A stretch of DNA of 64,000 bases from Areca catechu (Eukaryota; Streptophyta; Magnoliopsida; Arecales; Arecaceae): assembly GCA_021397845.1 (NCBI GenBank), contig CM038039.1, forward strand, positions 178,162,526 through 178,226,525. Direction: 5' to 3'. Made by a program: the position numbers and the translations under genes. This document shows, one piece after another, positions 23,851 to 36,936 of the stretch (positions are counted from its first letter, which is position 1; every line of letters begins with the position of its first letter). Under the pieces are notes generated by a model. That model had not been told where the DNA came from. It was given only the letters and a program-made list of their open reading frames with translations, and made no database searches.

Positions 23851-25419
23851 AGAGAACGATAAGGATCTGATCACCTATATGGATGCACTTTAGAGATCTG
23901 ACTCTGAGGCATGGCTTTTAGCCATGCGATCCGAGATGGAGTCCATGAAGATCAACAATGTATGGACATTGGTTGATCCACTTGAAGGGATAAAATCCAT
24001 CAGGTGCAAGTAGATTTTCAAGAGAAAAAGGGGTCCAGATGGGAAGGTGGAGACCTATAAAGCTCATTTGGTAGCCAAGGGGTATCATCAACGATATGGT
24101 ATCAATTATGATGAGATATTTTTTCCTGTGGAAATACTCAAGTCCATTCGGATCATGCTTGCTTTAGCAGCACATTTTGACTATGAGATCTGGCAGATGG
24201 ATATCCGAACCACTTTCCTGAATGGGGAGCTGGATGAGAAGGTGTATATGATATAGCCTGAAGGGTTCACATCCATAAATAAGTCAAAAGTACACAAATT
24301 ATAGAGGTCCATTTATAGACTCAAGCAAGCATCACGAAGTTGGAACATGCGATTTGATAGGTGTATCAAATTGTACGGCTTCATTAGGAATGGAGTGGAA
24401 CCCTGCATCTATAAGTGGGTTGGTTCTGTGATTGTATTCCCGGTACTGTATGTTGATGACATTATCTTAATCGGGAATGACATCACAACATTGCAAGGAA
24501 TAAAGGTCTGGTTGTCATCTCAGTTCTCCATGAAGGACTTGGGTGAAGCTTCATACATACTGGATATGAAGATCTAAGAGGCTTCTCAGATTGTCCTAGT
24601 CTATGTACATTGATACCATGCTGAAACAGTTCAGCATGGAGAATTCCAAGAAAAGCTATCTCCTGATAGGTTCTGGAATTACTCATTCCAAGAAGGATTG
24701 TGTGACAACTCCTGAGAAAAGAGAGCATATGAGTAGAGTTCCTTATACTTCTACAGTGGGCTTTATCATGTATGCGATGATATGTACTAGAACAGACGTG
24801 GCATACTCACTAGGAGTGGTGAGTAGATACCAGTCTGATCCAGGTGAGGTGCATTGGAAGGTGGTTAAGACCATCCTGAAGTATTTGAGAAATACTAAGG
24901 ACCAATGGCTAATTTATGGAGAACCTGACTTGAAACTTGTAGGTTATATTGACTCCAATTTCCAATCAGACAGAGATGATAGAAAGAGTGTGTCAGGGTT
25001 TATGTTTATCCTGAATGGAGGTGCGATCTGCTGGAAGAGTTCCAAGCAGGAAATAGTTGCAGACTCAGTTTGCGAAGCAAAATACATTGCAGCATCATAT
25101 GCAGCAAAGGAAGCCGTGTGGTTATGGAAGTTCCTTGGAGAGCTAGGGGAGGCATATTCCCTAAGTGGTCTTGTTCCAGTGTATTGTGACAGCACAGGAG
25201 CCATTGCTCAAGCTAAGTAGCCAAAGTCTCATCACTGCACAAGCATATTCTGCGGTGCTATCACCTCGTGCGAGAGATCGTGGAACGAGGCGACATCAAT
25301 CTTATGAAGATCAATGGAAAGGAGAATCTAGCCGACCCCTTCACTAAAGCCCTCGGAATGAAAGAGTTTGACTACTGTAGAAGGGAAATGGGTATTAGAT
25401 ACTATTCTGATTGGCTTTA
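23851..25419 (+). pseudogene. B: reverse transcriptase and RNase H
   Basis: RT blocks: VWTLVDPLEGIK, LKSIRIMLALAAHFDYEIWQ (24047-24256) and the catalytic LYVDDIILIGND near 24446. The long frame 24603-25220 (205 codons) holds the connection domain and RNase H with GYIDSNFQSD, KSSKQEIVADSVCEAKYIAA and PVYCDSTGAIAQAK. The polyprotein ends at a TAG near 25419 (YYSDWL). A small deletion near 24575 and several stops inactivate it. Confidence 0.88.
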
Positions 25420-25433
25420 GTATAAGTTGGAGT

Positions 25434-27603
25434 TGTTAGGAAATGTGTCCCAAAGCCAATCACCTAGGCTGTAGGTGATTGTGCTCAGTATTATAATTTG
25501 TAAATGAATTAATAAAACTTTATTTTGGTAGCTCATCACATTATTCATTTACATGTAATAAACTTTGTTTATGTGATGAAGTCCTTAGGATTGCACTGAA
25601 TTCGATATAGAGAGGATATATCGAGTGGTCCTTTAAAAGGTTCACAACCAAAGATACATTGTATAGGATGGCAATGTATCAAGTGTAAGTTGTTGTGGTT
25701 CACATCATATGGTTGTCCTCTTGACTAAAGGAGTGCGGTGACACTGATGTGATTCGCAAGTGGGATGTGTGACATCTCATTGAACGTGACTCCGTAGAGC
25801 TCCTTTCTGCCAAAGGATTGCTCATGATTAGATATAGGTATATGTGTCCCTCCGACCTGAGGTCACCATGGTAGCTTGAAAGCAACTCCCTGTGTTTTGG
25901 GACCGGACTACCCGGATTTCTAATCCGGTGATGGAAGGTTTCTAGGTACAGGCAAGTACTTGTAGAGCAGTGATGGACCAAGATGGAATTGACCTATCCA
26001 AATTGTTTGGATTGAATGTCTCGCAGTGTCTCAATTTAGCAAATCCTCGGCCGGGGTAGTCCTAATGAGGAGTCACTGGACTTGCAAGGTTGAGACATGT
26101 TATGGATTGACTCAGTTAGGATTGGCAGTCTAACCCTAGGTCATCTTAAGCAATGGAGGTCAAAGGGATGAATTATATGGTAACCATATGATAGAGGTTC
26201 GATATATTGCTCTCGCATCTTCGGCCTATCTGGATGCCGGGACCCATTGTTAGATGGTATCTTGTGCTGGTACTGGAAGCGTTCTAGTGCTACCGTTTAG
26301 GTTGGAACGTATGAGGTCACACATCATAGAGGATTTCTTCCTGATCCATGAGCTGATCAACGATTGGGAATCATTTCGGCATTAAGGTCAAATGGACTGA
26401 TTGATCACACATTTGATTTTTTATAGTATACCTGGTCTGATTTGGATCAACCATGATTGGTTTGGGTTAACCAGGAACTGTTCCTGGTAGACCAGGACTG
26501 GACCCGATTTTCTTACTGATAGGGTTTGGTCGAACTGATTTTTGGGTTTCTATTGAACCGGTTTATTACATTGTTTGTTTACAACGAGTTTTCTCCTAGA
26601 TTTTTTATAAAAACTGGTTTGATGTCTTGCCCATCATTTGAATGGGATTCGATCAGCGTGTTGATCGACTGCAGCGTGGGAGATCAGATTATGATCTATT
26701 GCACTATGATCGAAAGTGTTTTCATGGTGTTTTCTTTTACTCGATCCTTGTTTTCATGGTGAGATTGCCTACGTTTCAATCATCTTTAAACTGATCCTAA
26801 GCCAATTCAAATGAGTTTTGATTTTATCTTATAACCTCTCACTGTGATTTCTTTAAACACCTCTCTCGATCTCTTCCCTTCCTTCTCGAGTTTTCTCGGC
26901 CATTTTTATTGCTCTCGGTTTTCTCTGCCACTAGTATTTTCTGTGTGGAAGGCCATGTTAGATAAGAGAAGAGGGTACATGCCATGCAGTAGAGAGGAGG
27001 GAATAGGGCATGTGAGGCAGTTTTGGGATGAAAATCTGGGTGCAGCTGAATCGAGGAGCATCCCTATTTTTTCTTTCTGTTTTTAGTCTTTTAGTTTATG
27101 CTCTTGGTGGAGTTAGAACTGGTCTTGGAGAAGACCATCCATCGGGATCTTTTTGGTTTCCACTGCTCCACCTATCCATGACCTGTCTTTGATTCCCGGA
27201 GGACTAGCATCCATCCAGGAGTTGGATCAGCAAGAGCCCGCGCGTGGATACTCTAGAGGGTGGACATTTGGACACCTTGAGAGATTGGATCGATCTCTTC
27301 TAGATCTGATTTGCTATTGAAGGAGTTCAACTAGTTTCCTTGATTTACTGTTAAAGGAAGCTCTATATGGTATGTTATTTATTTTTGTTATCATGCATGT
27401 TTAGATCTAGAAATTATCATATTGTTTATAATTATTACAGTTGACTATACATGCCTGTGTATTAGTTACATGCATCATGTTTATGTTAGATCTTGTGCAT
27501 GAGTAGGTTTCTCCGTATGCATGTTAGAAATTTTAATTAAGCAATACCTATTCCCTAGTGTAGCATCCCTAGGGTAGGCATTCATTGCACTGTTATTCCT
27601 TCA
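25434..27603 (+). repeat. B: 3' LTR
   Basis: It starts TGTTAGGAAATG and ends ATTCCTTCA (2170 bp). It has a perfect stem-loop at 25603-25623. ACTCT follows. Confidence 0.9.
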
Positions 27604-27608
27604 ACTCT

Positions 27609-27999
27609 GGCATCTGGAGGGAATCTGGGCATCTGAAAAGCATCTGGAAGGAATCAGGGTTTTCAGAAGGCATCTTGAATCCTGTGGTGTCTCACAAAAT
27701 CCAATAATCTGATGTAGTGGCTTCTAACTCTTGGATGAGGCTTGGTGAAATTCCAAAATGGGGTAACCTCCTCTCTTGTACAAAATTTGAACTCATACTG
27801 GACTCATGGCTGAAGTATAGGACTCAAAATACTGACTAGGGTTAAGGGTTGAGACAAATCAACTAACCTCAACTTATTATAGGACTCAATCTTAATTAAT
27901 TACAAAATTGTGACACAGGACTAAGATTCTAAAATTAAAACCCTAATCAATAAACTATATGGGATCCAGGGATCTATGTCGATCCTGGTGTCCCCACCA
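27609..27999 (-). repeat. J: 3' LTR, proximal part
   Basis: It continues the J LTR after B and ends GGTGTCCCCACCA at 27999. On the minus strand it therefore starts TGGTGGGGACACC, like the E LTR at 57726. Confidence 0.7.
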
Positions 28000-28459
28000 A
28001 TTCTCTCAGGGTGGGAGGAACTCGACCCCGTCGAGTAAGGGTCAATTTGGCTCAAGGAGGGTCTGGGTTGAGGCATTGCAAATCCATACCAGCATTCCAC
28101 AAGTCCTTAGATTATGGCCAACCTTGCCATCAGACTAAGTACCGCTGACAGTCTCTATCCCAGGTACCGATAGATTGATCGTCCAGAGTTCTCTCAATCT
28201 TTACCTCACCAAAAGGCTAAATTGTATGTGGTCGCTCTAGGGTGTGTTCACTCACAAGGAAAGGGAGTGGCTCAAGGGGCTCGCGAGGTATCACTACTGG
28301 CTCCCTAGACTTTATAATATCTGAGATGATGAAGGTGGAGCTAATACCTAAATCAGGTGATATCTCAGGCACATAGGCATTGGGTCCACTGCTATTCATT
28401 ATTTTGGATGGGCCAGCTTCGCGAGCAGAAAATTTCTTTATCATCACATATTCCTTTAC
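28000..28459 (-). pseudogene. J: ORF2, integrase C-terminus and chromodomain
   Basis: From 28459 leftwards: EYVMIKKFSAREAGPSKIM, NAYVPEISPDLGISSTF, SREPVVIPREPLEPLP, then after a stop at about 28217 the chromodomain (IERTLDDQS, YLV, WQGWP). It is the same tail as in D, E, H and K. The start of this ORF lies beyond H, at about 43785-43800. Stops in the chromodomain make it inactive. In autonomous chromoviruses this tail guides integration; here it is kept although the catalytic core is gone. Confidence 0.8.
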
Positions 28460-28464
28460 ATAAA
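28460..28464. repeat. Target-site duplication of H (ATAAA)
   Basis: ATAAA also follows the H 3' LTR at 43780-43784. It is low in complexity, but removing H restores the J integrase-tail reading frame, which supports it. Confidence 0.8.
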
Positions 28465-29340
28465 AGGTGTGGGCACCAGGCTCAGAAAGAAGAAGCTTCA
28501 ACTAATACCAAGTTCTTTATGGATTGAGACTAGGAACTCAAGTCTCGTATGAGTCCTGTATGTTTATTGAGTCCTGTTTTATTTTCTTTTAGGGTTTTAA
28601 AGTTCAATTAGAATTCAATCAAGAGTTCAATTAGAGTCAATTAGGCTTTGTACTGAGTCAAGTTCAAGAGCTACTTAAAATTATGCCAGACCAGCTTTAC
28701 TTGGAATGCCACATCATCATGGACCACTAATGCCAACTCATCACCAGAGGATGTCACATCACCTTTGCCATGTCATCTCCAAGGGGCGCCATGGAGAAGG
28801 ATGCGCCATGCCACCATGCCACCTTGCCACGCAACATCATTGCCACCTCACCTGCCACATGGCATTATTCAAATTTTAAATTACATGAAAGCTACAAGTG
28901 GTCGACCAAGGAGTGTTTTCAAATTCAAAGGAGGTCTGCCAACTCCATCCACAAATCATGCAACCAGCTCCACCAAATCCTCCACATTCCATGTAACCCC
29001 CCACCAAATCCTCCACCAAATCCTCCACATTTCATGTAACCCCCCCTAATATTTCTCCATGATATGGGGAATTTCAAATTGATTGAAAGGCCATTAAAAG
29101 CCTCTTGTACGTCCATGGTAAAAGGTAGCTTTTTGGATGAAATGAAATTTAAGTGAAGTAGTGGTTGAAGAAGGTGTATTTTTGGTAGTATCCTCTTGTT
29201 TTCTTTGGGTGTGTTTGATTTTCTCTTCTCAAGCTTTCAAGTGTCCAACGCCAACATCCACCTCTAGGGATCCATGCCTCCATCGAAGTTCCCTTGCATG
29301 TATGGTTTCTCTATTTTGATATCTTTCAAATTGGTCCCAG
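28465..29340 (+). repeat. H: 5' LTR, first part
   Basis: It starts AGGTGTGGGCACC, matching TGGTGGGGGCACC of the 3' LTR (42142) with the first T mutated to A. It is interrupted at CCCAG (29336-29340) by C. Its first bases also encode short frames shared with 42447-42716; these are LTR text, not genes. Confidence 0.88.
29336..29340. repeat. Target-site duplication of C (CCCAG)
   Basis: CCCAG also follows C at 39109-39113. The uninterrupted site is seen in the H 3' LTR near 43009-43018 (TTGGTCCCAGTCTAACC). Confidence 0.96.
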
Positions 29341-31512
29341 TGAAGGAAGTTTTTTTTTTTTTTTTTTGTGCCTACACTAAGCAGAGGATAGAAACAGGTA
29401 GATGTTATAAAACAATTTCAATTAATCGCGGAAAAACCTGTCCCAAAACCAGGATCAAAAATTATATTTGCAAAGAGAACATAAAGATGAATGGCATATA
29501 TTTTTTTCATAATTTTTGGACATGTATAAATGCAAATAAAAATTAAATTAAACTTATTCCAGGCTGGAATAAGGGAGGAATAGGGTGGAATAGCTATGAG
29601 GAACAGGGTGGAATAGCTATTCCTGCTATTCCACCCTTCTTCAACCTCGGTCTAGAGATTGCTTACCGTGGAGCAAGGTTCAGACGCCGACTGCGGCGCG
29701 CACAGGTCTCCAAACCCCAAGCTCCTAGGTCCGCTGGAATCCTTGCTTGACCGGCTACAAGGTGATGAAATCGGATCTCCAGGTCTCCTACGTTTTCCAC
29801 TTCGAATCGGGGCTCCAAAAGTCATCCACGGCCACGGTTGCAGCAGGGGGATTTGAAGATCAAACTTTGATTACCTTGCACTAGAGCGATGACCTGCTCC
29901 CAGGATCTCAAGGGAAATCCCTCTAGAGGGGATACACGCCGTGGGAACTTCTGATCGGAGCTCCGGTATCGCTAGCCGCCGGATCCCAAGATTTCACGGA
30001 TTTTGGAAAGATGGAGGAAGCTCTCAAAAAACCCACCGAAAGAGAGCAAGAAGGGGGTATAAAAATTATCTCTGGATGCCAACCGAAGGGGAGAGCAAGA
30101 GTCTTCAGTTTGGTGCGAAGGGGTGGTGGGATTTAATCGGAATAAATCAAAACAGCAGATGCCCTGTTTCGGTTTCAGAAACTCAAACGTCTCAGGCGAG
30201 AAGACGACGGTTTAAAAGGTGAACCGGCAAATGACCAGAAAGCCCTTCGATCCAAGGGCAAAGCAGGGTCTATTTGGTTCAGGCCAAAACCCAGTCAAAC
30301 GAAGTCCAAATCGAACGAAACTGGACTCAAAACGAAGCTAAGAACGAACCCTAACTTTCTACAGTCCAACCTCACTGATTTGAGTTGAAATCGATTTGCA
30401 ACCGACTAAAACAAAAATCAATTGGACTTAGAAACATTCATCAAACCATTTGATGAACATGGGTTCAATCCTAGTCAGCCAGGAACGTATTCCTGGTCGA
30501 TCCAGAGAAGACCTGATCAACCCAAGACCGGGTCAATCAGAAGAAAACTCAACCAAAAATCGTGACAAAACACCGAAACGATTCCCAATCGAATCGGTTC
30601 CTGATCAGATAGAAATCCTCTGTGGCGTGTGACCTCATAGGTTCGAACCTAAACGGTAGTACTGGAACACTTCCAGTACCAGCACAAGATACCACCTAGC
30701 AATGGGTCTCGGCGTCCGGATAGGTCGAAGATGCGAGAGCAATCCATCGAACCTCTGGCATATGGTTACCGCATAATTCATCCCTTTGACCTCCAATGCT
30801 CAGGATGACCTAGGGTTGAACTGCCAACCCCAGCTATGTCAATCCACTACGTGTCTCAATCTCGCATGTCCAGTGACTCTTCACTGGGACCACCCCGGCC
30901 GAGGATTTGCTAAATTGAGACACTGCGAGACATTCAATCCAAATCATTTGGACAGGTCAATTCCATCTTGGTCCACTACTGCTCCACAAGTACTTGCCTG
31001 TACCCAGAAACCTTTCGTCACCGGATTAAAAATCCGGGTAGTCCGGCACCAAAGTACAGGGAGTTGCTTGCAAGCTACCATAGTGATCTCAGGTCAGAGG
31101 GACACTTATGCCCATATCCATTCGCGAGCGATCCTTAGGCAGATAAGGTGCTACGCGGAGTCACGTCTAATGAGATATCAAATATCCCACTTGCAGATCA
31201 CATCAGTGTCACCACACTCCTTTGGTCAAGAGGACAACAAAACAATGCGAACTACAACAGCCTATGCTTGATATGTTGCTATCCAGGTACAACATATCAT
31301 TTGGCTAAGAACCCTATTTAAGGACCACTCGATATATCCTCTCTATATCGATGTAATAGTAGTCCTAAGGATATCATCACTAAAGAATTCATTATAGGAA
31401 GATGTAAAGTGATGAGAAGCCAGAATAACTTTTATTCATTATAAAAATTACATAACAATTAGCTCAACCATCTACAACCTAGATGATTGGCTTTGGGATA
31501 CAATTCCCAACA
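29341..31512 (-). repeat. C: 3' LTR
   Basis: The plus-strand text starts TGAAGGAAG with a long T run and ends CCCAACA. The stem-loop is at 31330-31350. Frames inside (29659-29856, 30786-31271) recur in the other LTR and look non-coding. Confidence 0.96.
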
Positions 31513-31525
31513 AACTCCCACTTAG
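31513..31525 (-). other. C: polypurine tract
   Basis: The minus strand reads CTAAGTGGGAGTT just before the 3' LTR. Confidence 0.75.
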
Positions 31526-31526
31526 A

Positions 31527-33199
31527 CTAAAGCCAATCAGAACAGTATCGAATACCCATCTTCCATTTGTAACTGTCGAATTCTTTAATTCTGATGGCTT
31601 TGGTAAAGGGGTCGGCCGGATTTTCCTTTCCATCGATCTTCTGAAGGTCGATGTCACCTCGTTCCACGATCTCTCGTACAAGGTGAAAGCGCCGCAGAAT
31701 ATGCTTGGTGCGCTGATGTGCCTTCGGTTCTTTGGCTTGAGCAATCGCCCCTGTGCTGTCACAATGCAGAGGAATAGAATGCTCCAGGGAAGGTGCCACT
31801 CCCAGCTCGCCTATGAACTTCCGCAACCAGACAGCCTCTTTTGCTGCATCAGATGCGGCAATATACTCTGCTTCACAAACCGAGTCTGCAACAGTATGCT
31901 GCTTGGAACTTTTCCAGCAGATAGCTCCACCATTCAGGATAAAAACAAATCCTGACACACTCTTGCTGTCATCATGATCTGACATAAAACTGGAGTCAGT
32001 ATAGCCCTCTAGTTTTAGGTCAGAATCTCCATAGAGTAGCCATTGATCTTTAGTATTTCGCAAATACTTAAGGATGGTCTTTACCACCTTCCAATGTGCT
32101 TCTCCTGGGTTAGATTGGTATCTACTCACTACCCCTAGTGAGTATGCCACATCGGGTCTAGTACACAACATAGCATACATAATAGAACCCACTGCCGAAG
32201 CATATGGTATTCTACTCATACGCTCCCTTTCCTCAGGGGTTGTCGCACAATCCTTTTTGGAAAGAGTGATTCCATGGCCTATCGGGAGATAGCCTTTCTT
32301 GGAATTTTCCATGCTAAACCTTTTTAACACGGTGTCAATGTATGTCGACTGGGACAATCCCAGAAGCCTCTTTGATCTATCTCTATAGATTTTCATACCT
32401 AATATGAATGAGGCTTCTCCCATATCCTTCATGGAGAATTGTGATGAAAGCCAAACTTTTATTCCCTGTAATGCAGGAACGTCATTCCTGATTAAGAGAA
32501 TATCGTCCACATACAATACAAGAAATACAACTACAGAACCATTGGCCCATTTATATATGCAAGGTTCTTCTCCGTTCCTAACGAAGCCATACGATTTGAT
32601 ACACTTATCAAACCGCATGTTCCAACTTCGAGATGCTTGCTTTAGCCCATATATAGACTTCTGAAGTCTACACACTTTTGACTCGTCTATGGAAGTGAAC
32701 CCTTCAGGTTGTGTCATATACACTTCCTCCTCCAGCTCTCCATTTAGGAAGGCTGTTCAGACATCCATTTGCCAGATCTCATAGTCAAAATGTGCAGCTA
32801 AAGCTAGCATAATCCGAATTGATTTCAGCATTGCCACAGGAGAAAATGTCTCGTCATAGTCAATACCATAACGTTGATGATATCCCTTGGCAACCAGACG
32901 GGCTTTATAGGACTCTACCTTCCCGTCTGCGCCTCTTTTCCTTTTGAAGATCCATTTGCTCCCAATGGGTTTTATCCCTTCAGGTGCATCAACCAATGTC
33001 CATACATGGTTGATTTCATGGACTCCATTTCGGATTTCATGGCTCCAAGCCATAACTCAGAATCAGACCTTTGCATTGCATCCATATAGGTGATCGGATC
33101 CTCGTTGTTCTCATCGAGTTCAACAGGATCGCCATCCTGGATTAGATATCCAAAATATCTATCCGGTGGACGCGATACTCTATCGGATCTCCTTAATGA
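31527..33199 (-). pseudogene. C: reverse transcriptase and RNase H
   Basis: Reading leftwards: the linker with RSDRV and ITYMDAMQRSDSE; a one-base deletion near 33022; RT start VWTLVDAPEGIKPIGSKW; DYDETFSPVAMLKSIR; QMDV, then TGA at about 32754-32756 where A has CGA (Arg); then a 398-codon open frame 32723-31527. That frame carries MYMTQPEGF, catalytic LYVDDILLI (residues about 70-78), GYTDSSF, SSKQHTVADSVCEAEYIAAS and the C-terminal GIRYCSDWL. These are standard copia RT and RNase H. It is otherwise intact from 32723 to the end. Confidence 0.93.
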
Positions 33200-34104
33200 T
33201 TACACAATAGGCTCAGGATTTGATCTTACCAAATCAGGTTCAATACCAGCCTGTGTGTGCCCAGGTTCTTCTACTTGTAGAACTTCATCAAGTTCTATCT
33301 TAGAAGCTACAGTTCCTTTAATAAGGAACTCCTTTTCTAAAAAGATAGCTCTAAGTCTGACGAACACCTTTTGTTCATCAGGCAAGTAAAAGTAGTATCC
33401 TTTGGATTCTTTTGGATAACCAACAAAAAAATATTTTTCAGACCTTGGCCCTAGTTTATCTGTTTCCAAATGCATGACATAAGCCGGACACCCCCAGACA
33501 CGAAAACGTGAAAGGGTTGGCTTACGTCCTGTCCATATTTCATATGGAGTTTTGTCAACGGATTTACTAGGAACATTATTAAGAAGTTGACATGCAGTCT
33601 CCAATGCATATCCCCAAAAAAACATAGGCAAAGTAGCAAACCCCATCATAGATCGGACCATGTCCAACAAGGTCCGATTTCTCCTTTCAGACACTCCATT
33701 TAACTGAGGTGTCATAGGAGGAGTCCATTGAGAGAGAATCCCATTCTCCTCAAGATATGTCAAAAACTCATCTAAAAGGTATTCACCACCTCGATCTGAT
33801 TGAAGTATTTTGATTTCCTTTCTGGTTTGTTTTTCAACTTCATTACAATATCGTTTGAACATTTCAAACGAATCAGACTTATGTCTCATGAGGTAGACAT
33901 AACCAAACCTCGAAAGGACGTCTGTAAAAGTAATGAAATATCTAAAACCTCCTCTAGCACAGATAGACATAGGTCCACATACATCAGTATGTACAAGACC
34001 TAGGATATCTGAGGCTCGCTCACCTTTTCCTTTAAAAGGTGATTTGGTCATCTTTCCAATAAGACAAGATTCACAAGTTGGCAGTGATTCACAATCACTG
34101 ACAT
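33200..34104 (-). pseudogene. C: integrase
   Basis: The 283-codon frame 34051-33200 holds the integrase core: HTDVCGPMS with the first aspartate; FTDVLSRFGYVYLMRHK; LQSDRGGEYL with the second; TPQLNGVSERRNRTLLDMVRSMMG with the catalytic glutamate region; then WGCPAYV and the GYPKESKGYYFY tail. It ends at a TAA codon (about 33197-33199) inside the linker to RT, where A reads on. Upstream it is separated from gag by a one-base deletion near 34115. The core residues themselves are intact. Confidence 0.93.
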
Positions 34105-35484
34105 CTAGGAGGCCTCTCCTATTAACTTGTTAATCCTATTTTTATTGATGTGACCTAGCCTACAGTGCCAAAGATAGGCTTCATTGACATCATCTATTCT
34201 AGGGCGTTTACTAGAACTTGTACTCATTACAATAACAGGCTGTGATAGTAAATATATGCCATTAACTAAGCTTCCATTCATGATAGTCTTACCATTCAAA
34301 ATGATAGAACAAACATTTTTCTTTATTGAAAATTCAAAATTTTCATTGGCCAGAAGGCCTACAGAAATAACATTAAGCATGAAAGAAGGACTATAATGAC
34401 AGTCACTTAGAGTGACATTACAAGACTCATAAGACAACTCCAGAACACCCAACGCCAGAACTGGAACAGCATTTCCATTCCCTACGTTCAGGTACTTCTC
34501 ACCATCTTCGAATCTTCTACTAACTCGAAGTCCCTGTAAAGAATTACAGATATGAATAGGACTTCCGGTATCTAATACCCAGCTAGTAGTATCACAAAGA
34601 GTAAAGTTAGGATATATCATATATATACCTGGTGCAGCAACAGCTTGCTGCTTCTTCTTCTTCGGCCTGTTCGGGTCAAGTGAAGCGATGTAAAGAGGAC
34701 AATTCCTCTTCCAATGACCCTGCTTCTTGCAAAAGAAGCACTCTGCCTTGCTTTGGTCTAACTTCTTCTTGGTCTGACTTGGACCAGGAGTAGACTGTAG
34801 CTTCTTGCTCTTCTTTTTCTTCTTTTTCTTAAAGGGTCGAGGAGCACCTGCCGACGAACCTCCTACATAATTCACCAGCCCTTTGTTGGGCTGGTGGTCC
34901 TTTTCAGAGGCTTGCAGTAAACCTAACATCTCATGATAGTTTACTACCGGCCTATTCAATCTCCAATGATCGAGAAAGGACACGTAGGAGGGTGGCAAGG
35001 AGTTCAGGATCGCATCTTTTCCCAGCTGTTCGTGAAGGGGACAACCGAGCTTGCCCAGGCGCTCGAACAACTCGATCATGTTCATAACATGATCAGTCAC
35101 AGAAGCACCTTCACGCATACGCATGTTATAGATGGCGCTGGAGATATGGTATCTCTCAGCGTCATCAGGAGTCCCAAAAGACTCCTTCAACCTTTGAAGG
35201 ATATCCTCAGGCTGGGCCTCCTCAAACCTGCGACTGAACTCATCGTTCATCGTAGCCAGCATAATACATCGGACAGTGGTCCGATCAGAGATCCACTTAT
35301 GGTAAGTGTCTCTAACCGGTCCCCGAGTATTGGCAGCGGGAACTACAGGTGCCTGATCCGTCAGAACGTACAAGATCCGTTCATGCTCAAGGACTATCCT
35401 CAATCTTCGATACCAGCTATCGAAGTTGGGTCCAGTCAATTTTTCATTGTCCAATAATGGACGGAGCGACAGACTGGTGGACAT
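34105..35484 (-). pseudogene. C: Gag, protease and pre-integrase zinc domain
   Basis: I place the start at ATG 35484 (MSTSLSLRPLLDNEK), seven codons inside the open frame, because A and B start at the same residue. Counting from the frame start at 35505: capsid region to about 210; a lysine-rich run at about 224-248; zinc knuckle CFFCKKQGHWKRNC at 256-269 with all four ligands; protease WVLDTGS with D312; and pre-integrase LWHCRLGH at about 445-452. The frame ends after NKLIGEAS by loss of one base relative to A (GAGAAGG to GAGAGG). Gag and protease look intact. Confidence 0.93.
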
Positions 35485-36922
35485 CTGAAAGAAAAATATG
35501 ACCAAAATTAGTTTATGTAATTTTCAAAACCCTAAAGACTTGGACTTTAGTCAAAAAGGTTCTCCCACTAACTTTTCAGAATAGGAGCCTCTACCTCCAA
35601 TTCCGTGAAGTCAAAATTCAAAGTGGGTACTAGAATCCAATAGACCACGTACAAGCCCGTCTAGGGTACGGCTCACCCATACGTGTCTAAAGGTAGGTTC
35701 TTTTAACCAATTGCTACCCTTAGCAATTTCTAGTAATCTATTTTGCCCCAAGATACACTGTAATCGACCTAGGGGCCTCCTATTACAGGCTCTCGGTTAG
35801 GTCCAACCATTAACATGCCGAATTGAGTATTTCTAACCAACAAATGACCAAGCCCGTCTAGGGTACGGCTCACCTGATCACTGTTGAGAAGGTCACACTC
35901 AACCTTCATATTAGGGAGAGTAATCCCAATAGCGTGATATACACCCGTTCTATGGAACTGCCGATGCATACCCAACTAATGGACATATTACAAACCCACT
36001 TAATGGGAGGCAAAGACTTTGTTAACTCCTTAACTAGGCCCTTTTAAGGACCTAATAATTTAGAGGATTTTAAAATTTATGACATATAATAAAAAAAATT
36101 CATGAACCTTGATCCATAAACTCCCACTAAATCTTAGAAGGGTTTATGGTTAGGTTCATGGGCACCTAAATCAGTCAGACTGATAACCTTAAATGGCATG
36201 GGTTGATCTAACTCAATAATCCTTCCTAAATCAAATCAGGTTAGCAAATTTGGCCAGGTAAGTGCGGTCGAGGCATGAGTTACGGCATTAACCACTTTCC
36301 TTAGACACCAATTACAAGAACTGGCCAGGAAAGGGTACCCTCAAAGCCAAGGACCATAAGGCTGCTTACCTTAGACACCAAATTGGTTTACCGTCATCAA
36401 TTAGATTAGAAAAATTGAGTTAGGTTAGCCACTGAGCCAGATTAGATCCATTTAGATGAATGGACTCAAGCTTCTAACTAATTAGAAACTAGGAAAAGAT
36501 AATCCTTAATCAACTTTTGATTAAAATTATTTTTAGAGTTCATTCAACTAAACCTAGGTCTAGCCCAATTAGGATCTAATCCTAGCCCAACCATTAACCC
36601 ATTTGGCTTATCAAATGACTTAAGGTTTTATAAACCCTAATTTGCATTTATCATTTAAATATTTCAAATAATTCATAATTATAAGAAATCAAGCCAATTA
36701 TTTAATTAAAATAATTTTAATTAAATCTTGTAAAACTCCTTTTACAATTAATTCTTATTTACATTTAACATATCAAAAAATAAAAATAATACATGCCATC
36801 ATTAATTCTTAATTAAAACAATTTTAATTAACAATTAAATAATTCAACTAATTACCAAATTAGTTAATTAAACAATTTTAATTAACTAAAAACATGCAAA
36901 TATAATTTTAAATTGAACCTGG
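35485..36922 (-). other. C: untranslated leader with structured module
   Basis: About 1.4 kb, AT-rich and non-coding. The hairpin-like block lies at 36295-36333 (minus strand CTTTCC, TGGCCA, TTGGTGTCTA, GGAAAG), with ACTTACCTGGCCAA at about 36251-36264. A further TTGGTGTCTAAGG lies near 36370. Confidence 0.7.
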
Positions 36923-36934
36923 GCTCTGATACCA
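36923..36934 (-). other. C: primer-binding site
   Basis: The minus strand reads TGGTATCAGAGC, two bases from the 5' LTR. It is an exact initiator Met-tRNA match of the plant type. Confidence 0.93.
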
Positions 36935-36936
36935 TT

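Larger units (their letters stand above)
17926..27603 (+). mobile_element. B: full-length Ty1/copia retrotransposon, degenerate
   Basis: It is the same family as A. It has 5' LTR (17966-19875, lacking the first 0.3 kb), primer site, leader, gag-pol 21493-25419 and 3' LTR 25434-27603. It lies inside the 3' LTR of J with ACTCT on both sides. The frame is broken by many stops. About 40 bp at 17926-17965 do not match the family LTR and take the place of its missing head. Confidence 0.88.

Noticed and set aside
28765..29049. Proline-, serine- and histidine-rich frames at 28765-29049 and 42352-42726 as a small secreted protein gene
   Set aside because: They are H LTR text present in both LTRs. CA-rich composition gives the open frames.
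29659..31271. Several open frames repeated at 37255-38867
   Set aside because: They are the two LTR copies of C. Composition and lack of any motif speak against coding.
31527..35484. Coding damage in C as proof that it was mobilised in trans
   Set aside because: Two nonsense codons and two one-base shifts in about 4 kb are in line with neutral decay at roughly 2 percent LTR divergence, or with assembly errors at indels.
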